Assembly: GCA_043804755.1 (NCBI GenBank)
Contig: JAZDIT010000017.1
Span: 1-11,358, forward strand
Length of the DNA stretch: 11,358 nucleotides
DNA from: JAZDIT01 sp043804755
GTDB taxonomy: Bacteria; Patescibacteriota; Minisyncoccia; Minisyncoccales; JAQTPW01
Reading direction: 5' to 3'
Shown: piece by piece, positions 6,746 through 11,358 of the stretch
Numbering within the stretch: the stretch's first letter is position 1
Layout of the letters: every line of letters begins with the position of its first letter
Made by a program: the position numbers and the translations under genes
Notes under the pieces: model-generated
The model's input: only the letters and a program-made list of their open reading frames with translations
What the model was told of the DNA's origin: nothing
Database searches by the model: none

Positions 6746-7066
6746 CTATTTTTCCGCGAATTCCATCTTCTCTATCTCTATCTCGGTAAAAGGCTGTCTG
6801 TGGCCTTTTTTCTTGTGGTAGCGTTTTTTGGCCTTATATTTGAAAACAATGACTTTTTTTGCCTTTCCCTGAGATAAGACCTTTCCGGTGACTTTAGCTC
6901 CCGGGACAAAGGGATTTCCAATCTCAACTTTGTTGCCTTTCTCAAGTAGCAAAACTTCCTTGAAGACCACCTCTTCCCCTTCTTTTTTTTCCAGTTTTTC
7001 TATTTTTAGTTTCTGTCCGGGAATTACAAGATATTGCTTCCCGCCGGTCATGATTACAGCTAACAT
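6746..7066 (-). CDS. rplU: 50S ribosomal protein bL21
   Basis: Large-subunit ribosomal protein, 106 aa, normal length, lining 23S rRNA. The N-terminus MLAVIMTGGKQYLVIPGQ and the basic RNA-binding segment KYKAKKRYHKKKGHRQPFTE (about 77-96) are diagnostic. In most bacteria rplU is followed by rpmA (bL27). Here the minus strand runs straight into the recR antisense, so rpmA must lie elsewhere. The leader is about 20-25 nt from likely -10 hexamers at 7088-7096 (TACTAT/TATTAT), with no SD before the ATG. Confidence 0.96.
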   Translation of the reverse strand: MLAVIMTGGKQYLVIPGQKLKIEKLEKKEGEEVVFKEVLLLEKGNKVEIGNPFVPGAKVTGKVLSQGKAKKVIVFKYKAKKRYHKKKGHRQPFTEIEIEKMEFAEK

Positions 7067-7129
7067 GGTTTTGTTTGGTTATTTACAATAATAGTATCTT
7101 ACTACTTTTGGAAATTTTTGCAATCCTCT

Positions 7130-8137
7130 CTATTCCCCCACTTCCAGTTTTTTCATTTCTCCTGTTTCCTCAAGTTTTTCCACTTTCTCATCTAGAAGCT
7201 TGAGGCGGTTTTCGGAGGAATCATAGGCGGATTTTGCGTTGGAAATGTGACTTCCAAGCTTTCGGAAATCCTCCATAAGTTTTTCGGCATCCTGATGAAC
7301 TTTCCCGAGCTTTTTAAGGATGTTCTGGGTTTGTTTTGAAATCTGGGTATCTTTAAACCAATGTTCTATAGTTCTCAACGCCAGGTATATCGTATTGGGC
7401 GAAGTCAGAATAATCTTTTTTGACCAGGCGAAAGAAGCTATGTCTATTTCCTTGCCGATGTTGTTGATTATTTCGTAGTATATCGCTTCAGCCGGAATGT
7501 ACATCAGGGCGAAATCAACCGTTCCCTCGGAGGGCAAAATGTATTTTGAAGCGATGTCGTTTACCTTGAACTTTACGTCTTCAAGGAATGTTTTCTTGAA
7601 AAATTCTTTCTCGGTTTCCGAAACGGCGTTTACCATTTTTTCGAAATTTTCCGAAGGGAATTTCGAATCGATGGGCAGAATCCTGCCGTCGGGCAATCTT
7701 AATATTGCATCCACCTGTTCCCCGGAAGAAAACAGATACTGTTTTTTGTAGAGCTCCATGGGAAAATGCTGCGCTAAAATGTGCTCCAGGCTTGCTTCCC
7801 CCCACTGCCCTCTCAATTTCGGCGATTTGAATATTTCCTGAAAAGTGGAAACTTCTTTTACGACATCCTGCACCTGCTTCAGATCCTCCCGTATCTGAGT
7901 AGCCTCTTTTGTAAAAGAATGCATCTGTTCGTTCATCGCTTTTGAGGTACCGTCCACGCTTCCTCTTATTTCTTTCATTTGCCCTATCATCAAATCAGTC
8001 AATCGCCTTTCCAAATCCCTTATCATATCGCTTTGTTTCTCGTCGGTTTTTGATTTTCTATAAATCAAATACAAAATTACCCCTATCAAAAAACCAATTC
8101 CGAGAAGTATTAAAAAAAAGGTTACGAATGTATTCAT
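7130..8137 (-). CDS. rmuC: RmuC-family DNA recombination/nuclease-related protein
   Basis: RmuC family (PF02646), implicated in limiting DNA inversions between short repeats and carrying a PD-(D/E)XK-like nuclease fold; the biochemical role remains poorly defined. The 335-aa protein has an N-terminal membrane anchor (residues 3-26), then a charged coiled coil (about 29-98). The RmuC domain follows with LRGQWGEASLEHIL near 108-121, VDAILRLPDGRILPIDSKFP at 142-161 and MYIPAEAIYYE. A C-terminal coiled coil ends in a Glu/Lys-rich tail. The coiled-coil architecture matches other RmuC proteins. I start at the ATG at 8137; the TTG just before it is an unlikely alternative. No SD, and the promoter -10 lies 13 nt upstream. 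Confidence 0.93.
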   Translation of the reverse strand: MNTFVTFFLILLGIGFLIGVILYLIYRKSKTDEKQSDMIRDLERRLTDLMIGQMKEIRGSVDGTSKAMNEQMHSFTKEATQIREDLKQVQDVVKEVSTFQEIFKSPKLRGQWGEASLEHILAQHFPMELYKKQYLFSSGEQVDAILRLPDGRILPIDSKFPSENFEKMVNAVSETEKEFFKKTFLEDVKFKVNDIASKYILPSEGTVDFALMYIPAEAIYYEIINNIGKEIDIASFAWSKKIILTSPNTIYLALRTIEHWFKDTQISKQTQNILKKLGKVHQDAEKLMEDFRKLGSHISNAKSAYDSSENRLKLLDEKVEKLEETGEMKKLEVGE

Positions 8138-8149
8138 CAATTTATTTCA

Positions 8150-8155
8150 ATTATA
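8150..8155 (-). promoter_or_regulatory. rmuC -10 element
   Basis: A perfect TATAAT on minus (8155-8150); the start would fall near 8143, leaving a leader of only about six bases. The best -35 at 17-bp spacing (TTTATT) is weak. It lies between the antiporter stop and the rmuC start, so rmuC has its own promoter. Confidence 0.5.
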
Positions 8156-8190
8156 ATATTTCCCCTTCAAAAAATAAACCGACTGACAAG

Positions 8191-9141
8191 CTATCTGGCC
8201 ACGATTTCGAATATAAGAAATGTGACATAAATCCCTATCAGGAATAATCCTTCTTTTTTGGTTATTTTTTGACTGGTTTTCAGAAAAAAGAAAAAAGATA
8301 TCATCGCGATGATCAGGAAAATCCTCGCAACGGCAAACTGGGAAAAATCCGCAATCTTGATGGGAGTAATCAGGGAAACTATGCCGAGGATGAAAGTCGA
8401 AGTTATGGCTACGTTTCCCATCTGGTTGCCCAAAATCATCCAATCCTGGCCCTTCCTTGCGGCCTGCAGGCTGAAAATGGTTTCCGGCATACAGGTTCCG
8501 ATGGCAACGATAAAAATACCGATAAGGCCCAGCGGTAAATGAAATTCCTCATAAATGAAAATGGCGGATTTGACCACGCCCTGGCCGCCCAAATAAAGAA
8601 AAAACAACCCAGCCAGGATAATGAGAATATCTTTCAAAATTTCTTTCAATGTGAATTTCTGTTGGCAATTTTCGTAAACCTTTGTGAACCTGTCCCGCTT
8701 GGAAAAAAGCCAGCCGGCATACAAAAGAAAGCTTAATAAAAGTATTATACCGTCGGGTCTCGACAGAGTGCCGTCGAAAATCAGTAATAACGGTAAAAGA
8801 GAAATGAATAAAGTGAAAATCGAGCTTCCCTGCACGGTCCTGCTGTTTGAAGAAAGTCCTCCTCGGGATAGTAAAGCGGCTAAACCCACCACAATGGAGA
8901 TATCAAATATGTTCGAACCTACAACATCACCAAATGAAAGTTCCGGTATCTTATTGATTGCGGCGACTATTCCGATGATAAGGTTCGGAATCGTCGCTCC
9001 GATGCCGATGACGAAAAAAGCCAGTACGAATTCTTTCAGCTTCAGATAAATGCCGATTCTGGATATTGCATCAATAAGCAATTTTCCTGTTAAAATCAGT
9101 AATCCGAAAGAACCAAGTAAAATAAAAATATGGGAAATCAT
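8191..9141 (-). CDS. CaCA-family cation antiporter, atypical ion-site residues
   Basis: Inner-membrane cation/proton or cation/sodium exchanger of the CaCA superfamily (two Na_Ca_ex domains, YrbG-like), 316 aa with about ten hydrophobic segments. Two internal alpha repeats are clear: GIGATIPNLIIG..GDVVGSNIFD (about 46-80) and AIGTCMPETIFS..GNQMGNV (about 213-244). In the archaeal exchanger NCX_Mj the central ligands are Glu54, Asn81, Glu213 and Asp240. The aligned residues here are Asn53, Asp80, Glu220 and Thr247, so the acids are redistributed and one is lost. The fold is secure; the transported ion is not. The ATG at 9141 has no SD and sits about two bases after the predicted transcription start. 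It lies downstream of tRNA-Glu, with rmuC next. Confidence 0.88.
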   Translation of the reverse strand: MISHIFILLGSFGLLILTGKLLIDAISRIGIYLKLKEFVLAFFVIGIGATIPNLIIGIVAAINKIPELSFGDVVGSNIFDISIVVGLAALLSRGGLSSNSRTVQGSSIFTLFISLLPLLLIFDGTLSRPDGIILLLSFLLYAGWLFSKRDRFTKVYENCQQKFTLKEILKDILIILAGLFFLYLGGQGVVKSAIFIYEEFHLPLGLIGIFIVAIGTCMPETIFSLQAARKGQDWMILGNQMGNVAITSTFILGIVSLITPIKIADFSQFAVARIFLIIAMISFFFFLKTSQKITKKEGLFLIGIYVTFLIFEIVAR

Positions 9142-9149
9142 ATTATCTT

Positions 9150-9179
9150 ATTTTAACACTTAGACGAGCTCAGTGTAAA
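9150..9179 (-). promoter_or_regulatory. Promoter of the cation antiporter gene
   Basis: On minus TTTACA (9179-9174) and TAAAAT (9155-9150) are 18 bp apart, and TG at 9158-9157 makes an extended -10. Transcription should begin near 9143, with the ATG at 9141, so the mRNA would be leaderless. Confidence 0.6.
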
Positions 9180-9211
9180 CAAAAAGAGCTGTTTAAAACC
9201 CTTTTATGCTG

Positions 9212-9284
9212 CGCCCTCAACCGGAGTCGAACCGGTGTTACCAGGATGAGAACCTGGCGTCCTGGACCACTAGACGATGAGGGC
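9212..9284 (-). tRNA. tRNA-Glu (anticodon CUC)
   Basis: Complete cloverleaf on minus. The acceptor is GCCCTCA with TGAGGGC, the D arm GTC..GGAC, the anticodon stem CCAGG/CCTGG around loop TTCTCAT (anticodon CTC, reading GAG), and the T arm ACCGG-TTCGACT-CCGGT. The discriminator is G. CCA is not encoded (CAG follows), unlike the tRNA-Gln in this window, so it must be added by the nucleotidyltransferase. The 5' end is 22 nt after the stop of the 111-aa gene, suggesting one transcript. Confidence 0.95.
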
Positions 9285-9306
9285 AGGAAGAGGAGGAGGT
9301 GATGAT

Positions 9307-9642
9307 TTAGTTTTGGCTCTTCCTAAGAAAATCCAGGATCATCTCAGCCGTTTCCCCTTCTTTTGTTTTCTCTCTGACACTTTTGTTTATTTTGCCAATG
9401 ATTTCCGAAGGTATTCTGAGACTGTTGATTCCGCGCTTTGTTCGTTTGTCAATTTTTCTCCAAAGAGTATTAATTTCTCTATCGAGTCTTGCTCTCTCGG
9501 GAGAATCTATGTCCGTCCAAGGATGTGGAAATTTTCGATTCTTTTCTTCTACGAGTGAACGAAAACTCCTCATCTTTTCGACATAGCCCTTTAACCATCG
9601 ACGGACTTTTCGCGGTTTAAAAAGATTATTATTCTCGACCAC
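9307..9642 (-). CDS. Unknown basic 111-aa protein (GTG start)
   Basis: I do not recognise this protein. It is soluble, very rich in Lys and Arg with no membrane segment, and has probable helices around KVRRWLKGYVEKMRSF (13-28), RARLDREINTLWRKIDKRTK (50-69) and a C-terminal helix ending FLRKSQN. A nucleic-acid contact would fit the charge, but no known motif is visible. I start at the GTG at 9642 because AAGGAG (9653-9648) stands 5 nt upstream. Another GTG about 18 nt further up, behind GGGGGGAGG, is possible. The same frame stays open further upstream, but that part crosses a terminator and overlaps the neighbouring gene, so it is not included. It has its own promoter, and tRNA-Glu follows. 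Confidence 0.6.
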   Translation of the reverse strand: MVENNNLFKPRKVRRWLKGYVEKMRSFRSLVEEKNRKFPHPWTDIDSPERARLDREINTLWRKIDKRTKRGINSLRIPSEIIGKINKSVREKTKEGETAEMILDFLRKSQN

Positions 9643-9647
9643 ATTAT

Positions 9648-9715
9648 CTCCTTTCTTCACCACCTCCCCCCTAAGAACTATTTCCAACCATAACACAAAA
9701 TTCCTGTTTTGTCGA
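9648..9715 (-). promoter_or_regulatory. Promoter and SD of the 111-aa gene
   Basis: On minus TCGACA (9715-9710), a 17-bp spacer and TATGGT (9692-9687), with TGT before the -10 (extended form). The start is near 9680. The leader carries GGGGGGAGG and then AAGGAG (9653-9648), the latter with ideal spacing to the GTG at 9642. Confidence 0.5.
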
Positions 9716-9720
9716 AGGTA

Positions 9721-9757
9721 AATAAAAGGGCCGCTCTCTGTTATACTGAAAGCGGCC
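9721..9757 (-). terminator. Intrinsic terminator after the 76-aa gene
   Basis: On minus GGCCGCT (9757-9751) pairs with AGCGGCC (9735-9729), with further pairing of TC/GA inside, followed by CTTTTATTT. It begins 22 nt after the stop of the 76-aa gene and separates it from the 111-aa gene. Confidence 0.8.
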
Positions 9758-9779
9758 ATAGATTTGGCACTGATGTTGT

Positions 9780-10010
9780 CTAACCAAATGCCAGGTGCGT
9801 CGGATCCACCGGCCCGACATACGACTCCCTCGCTCCGTTCCCTGACACCTTTTTCCCGCCAAACCATAATCCTCTGCCAGGACTCCTTATCACTGTTCCG
9901 ATATAAGCCCCTGAATTGTCAGGTCTTGTGAACATGACTTTTCTTCCGGTTCTTACTGCCTCTTCAATCTGCTGTTCCGTCATCTCATTTTTTTCCGACA
10001 TATCTTTCAT
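9780..10010 (-). CDS. Unknown 76-aa protein
   Basis: I do not recognise this protein. It begins with a hydrophilic, probably helical part (SEKNEMTEQQIEEAVRTGRK, 5-24), then turns into a glycine-rich, beta-prone part (VMFTRPDNSGAYIGTVIRSP, 25-44; FGGKKVSGNGARESYVGPVD). It has no cysteines and no signal or membrane segment; the pattern suggests one small folded domain. Support for coding is a strong SD, GGAGGG (10018-10013), before the ATG at 10010 (close spacing, so the ATG at 10001 is an alternative), and a terminator right after it. It lies downstream of a long leader with a possible attenuator and a near-consensus promoter, so its expression may be conditional. It and its neighbour differ in SD use from all surrounding genes, which may point to acquisition. 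Confidence 0.65.
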   Translation of the reverse strand: MKDMSEKNEMTEQQIEEAVRTGRKVMFTRPDNSGAYIGTVIRSPGRGLWFGGKKVSGNGARESYVGPVDPTHLAFG

Positions 10011-10050
10011 TTCCCTCCATATTTTTGAAAAAATGTACTGTCCAAAAAAA

Positions 10051-10072
10051 AGCTGGTCCCGCGGGCCAGCTG
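10051..10072 (-). terminator. GC-rich intrinsic terminator before the 76-aa gene
   Basis: The stem described for the candidate leader is followed on minus by an uninterrupted U8 (10051-10044). It lies 34 nt upstream of the 76-aa ATG, where termination would switch that gene off, and about 150 nt past the Mur-like stop. Confidence 0.8.
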
Positions 10073-10097
10073 AGTTTTCGCATTTTTCCGCAAAAAA

Positions 10098-10169
10098 TCA
10101 ACTGGCTATGAGATCAGCAATTTTGGTGCCAAAAATAACTCTGTTTGTTTCGATACTCAAATTATGCAT
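10098..10169 (-). CDS. Possible 23-codon leader peptide
   Basis: ATG at 10169, about 10 nt after the predicted start, opens a 23-codon frame (MHNLSIETNRVIFG...IADLIAS) ending in TGA at 10100-10098. The last codons, GCC AGT TGA, coincide with the antiterminator segment, so a ribosome finishing this peptide would cover it. No SD is present and there is no run of a single amino acid. It could be chance. Confidence 0.25.
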   Translation of the reverse strand: MHNLSIETNRVIFGTKIADLIAS

Positions 10170-10185
10170 ATGACTGTCTTAATCC

Positions 10186-10213
10186 AGAATACCAAATTAA
10201 AGGCCTCTGTCAA
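10186..10213 (-). promoter_or_regulatory. Near-consensus promoter downstream of the Mur-like gene
   Basis: On minus a perfect TTGACA (10213-10208), a 16-bp spacer and TATTCT (10191-10186), with TGG before the -10 (extended form). It is the best -35 in the window. The expected start is near 10179, giving a leader of about 170 nt to the 76-aa gene. Confidence 0.7.
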
Positions 10214-10222
10214 CCTTTCCAT

Positions 10223-10831
10223 CTATTTATAACCTTTCAGCGCCTGCGATATTTCAACCAAATTCAATCCGAAAATCAAACCGCAGGCCGCAGCCGCCAG
10301 AACGGCGTAAATCCTTTCTTTTGTAAAATCATTTCCGATCCAAAACGGCACAATGCTGCCTCCGTAACTCACCTTGAAATTCGTACCGTCGTCCGTCGTA
10401 AAATCGCCGGCCCTCAGATCCGCCCCTTCCTGGAGGCCAAAGGTTAAAACCTGAGAACAGCTTTCATTTTTTGTCATGCGCACCGTTTCATCGTCAAAAT
10501 TGACGACAAGATGTCCGCTCTTTTGCAAATTTTTGACGAATTCTTTTACCGCGGTTATTTTTTCTTCCTCGCCGGCGAAAGGAATCTTGTCTTCGGGAAT
10601 TTCCCCGATATTCGTAACCGCCAAAATCGGCTTTGATGAATTCTTAACGAGAAATTTATCTTTTTCCGGATCGGTAAAATCGGTTTCGAATATGAAAACG
10701 TTTTTCCCGATTTTGAAATGGCCCTTGAGAACTTCCGAAATCGCCGATGCCGCCTCCCGGCGTGAAATTCCGGCGAGGAGAATCACCTTCGGCTTGTTCA
10801 AACGAAAAATTAAATCATTTAAGAAACTCAT
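10223..10831 (-). CDS. Degenerate Mur-ligase-like protein (central domain only)
   Basis: A 202-aa protein related to the central domain of Mur ligases, closest in feel to MurF. Recognisable parts are AVTNIGE (71-77), where active enzymes read TNIGxAH; VVNFDDETVR (109-118), matching the NxDD..V segment; VLTFGLQEGADLRA (128-141); and a C-terminal helix ending GLNLVEISQALKGYK, matching the end of the family's middle domain. Full Mur ligases are more than twice this length. The N-terminal UDP-binding and C-terminal ligase domains are absent, and the P-loop is replaced by LLAGISRREAASA (18-30), with no GKT/S. Ligase activity is therefore unlikely. ATGA overlap with ftsI implies coupled translation and a role in septal wall synthesis, perhaps regulatory or structural. 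Reduction to a remnant is the alternative. Confidence 0.75.
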   Translation of the reverse strand: MSFLNDLIFRLNKPKVILLAGISRREAASAISEVLKGHFKIGKNVFIFETDFTDPEKDKFLVKNSSKPILAVTNIGEIPEDKIPFAGEEEKITAVKEFVKNLQKSGHLVVNFDDETVRMTKNESCSQVLTFGLQEGADLRAGDFTTDDGTNFKVSYGGSIVPFWIGNDFTKERIYAVLAAAACGLIFGLNLVEISQALKGYK

Positions 10832-11358
10832 TTTGTTTTGTAATCGGGAATGATCTGCTGATAATTTATTATGTATTCGGCCATATCGTGGAATATGGGA
10901 GTTGCGGAATATTCCGCCGTTTTCGCCTTCGGATTGTCGAGCTTTACCAGAATCACGAATTTTGGATCGAAAGCCGGCGCATATCCTATAAAACTTTGTA
11001 TCGTTTTGTCTGCGGAATATGTTCCGCCTTCGGGAACTTGGGCGGTGCCGGTCTTGCCTCCAATATAGTATCCGGGAATTCCCGCCGCCTTTCCGTATCC
11101 GTTTACAACGACGCTGACAAGCATGGCCGATATCTGCGAAACCGTCGCCTGGGAAATAATCGGCTCGGATATTTCAGGTTTTGTTTCAGTCACCTTATCA
11201 TTTTCAACTATTTTATCAACAAGATAAGGCCGGACAAGCTTTCCGCCGTTTGCCAGCGCACAGAAAGCGCGCACCAATTGTATCGGATTCATTTCAATGC
11301 CCTGTCCGAAAGACGCGGTTGCGAAATTCACTTCGCGCCCGTTTCTGAGCTCGTTGTT
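10828..11358 (-). CDS. ftsI: PBP2/FtsI-type peptidoglycan D,D-transpeptidase, C-terminal part
   Basis: The last 176 residues of a penicillin-binding protein; the frame is open to the window edge, so the gene starts beyond it. Class B transpeptidases cross-link peptidoglycan at the septum from the outer face of the membrane. Seen here are the FATASFGQGIEMNPIQLVRA segment (12-31 of the fragment), typical of the stretch before the KTG box, and the KTG box GGKTGTAQ (100-107). After that come SFIGYAPAFDPKFVILVKLD and a short tail. The SxxK serine and the SxN motif lie upstream, outside the window. No PASTA domain follows. The stop overlaps the start of the Mur-like gene (ATGA), consistent with a division and cell-wall cluster. 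Confidence 0.92.
   Translation of the reverse strand, partial: NNELRNGREVNFATASFGQGIEMNPIQLVRAFCALANGGKLVRPYLVDKIVENDKVTETKPEISEPIISQATVSQISAMLVSVVVNGYGKAAGIPGYYIGGKTGTAQVPEGGTYSADKTIQSFIGYAPAFDPKFVILVKLDNPKAKTAEYSATPIFHDMAEYIINYQQIIPDYKTK

Larger units (their letters stand above)
10044..10179 (-). ncRNA. Candidate regulatory leader or small RNA with intrinsic terminator
   Basis: Predicted transcript of about 135 nt from the promoter at 10213-10186 to a run of eight Us. The terminator stem is AGCTGG-CCC / GG-A-CCAGCT (10071-10051, one C-A mismatch, loop GCG). An upstream segment GCCAGTTG (10106-10099) can pair over 8 bp (one G-U) with CAGCTGGC (10072-10065), the terminator's 5' arm, forming an antiterminator. 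The region between can form a U6/A5 hairpin. Read-through would continue into the 76-aa gene. It may be an attenuator leader, a free small RNA, or simply a terminator for the ftsI transcript; sequence alone cannot decide. Confidence 0.4.

Noticed and set aside
9307..9867. A 186-codon reading frame on minus covering the 111-aa gene and more
   Set aside because: Its first part overlaps the 76-aa gene in another frame and passes straight through an intrinsic terminator. A good SD and promoter support a start at 9642 instead.
10044..10179. T-box riboswitch
   Set aside because: The terminator contains CCGCGGG, but the conserved T-box AGGGTGG-ACCGCG sequence and specifier stem are absent, and the downstream gene is not amino-acid related as far as I can see.
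1..11358. CRISPR array, insertion sequence or integrase
   Set aside because: I saw no regularly spaced direct repeats, transposase motifs or recombinase motifs on either strand.

Overview
The window looks like chromosome from an AT-leaning, compact bacterial genome, most plausibly a member of the Candidate Phyla Radiation (Patescibacteria, perhaps a parcubacterial lineage). The grounds are short housekeeping genes packed head to tail, a short gamma-like DnaX, start codons almost without Shine-Dalgarno (SD) sequences, a CysRS variant (Asp in place of a zinc-binding Cys) that I associate with that group, and a reduced Mur-ligase-like protein after ftsI. The phylum call is inference. No phage, transposon, CRISPR array, rRNA or integrase is visible.

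Layout. 1-91: GC-rich sequence I cannot assign. 92-1992, minus strand: a GtrA-type membrane protein, dnaX and tRNA-Gln(UUG), probably one transcript. 2032-3519: cysS on plus, from an extended -10 promoter almost on top of its ATG, ending in a strong terminator shared with the convergent glycosyltransferase. 3520-4665, minus: a GT4 glycosyltransferase, fired from a promoter whose -35 overlaps that of the divergent dnaB-recR operon (4721-6745, plus). 6746-9179, minus: rplU (stop codon directly abutting that of recR), rmuC and a CaCA-family cation antiporter, each with its own short-leader promoter. 9212-10213, minus: an accessory-looking stretch with tRNA-Glu(CUC), an unknown basic 111-aa protein and an unknown 76-aa protein. 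These two are the only genes here with good SD sequences, and each has its own promoter and/or terminator. 10223-11358, minus: a degenerate Mur-ligase middle-domain protein and the C-terminal end of a PBP2/FtsI transpeptidase.

How the genes fit together: replication and repair (DnaX, DnaB, RecR, RmuC), translation (CysRS, bL21, two tRNAs) and cell envelope (GtrA-like, GT4, FtsI, Mur-like). The most unusual part is 10044-10213. A near-consensus sigma70-type promoter fires into a roughly 170-nt leader ahead of the 76-aa gene. The leader contains an intrinsic terminator with eight Us, an upstream segment that can pair with the terminator's 5' arm over 8 bp, and a 23-codon ORF whose stop codon sits at that segment. 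Together these read as a possible transcription attenuator, or alternatively as a small RNA gene. Other points are the altered active-site residues of CysRS, the antiporter and the Mur-like protein, and a group of near-leaderless promoters.
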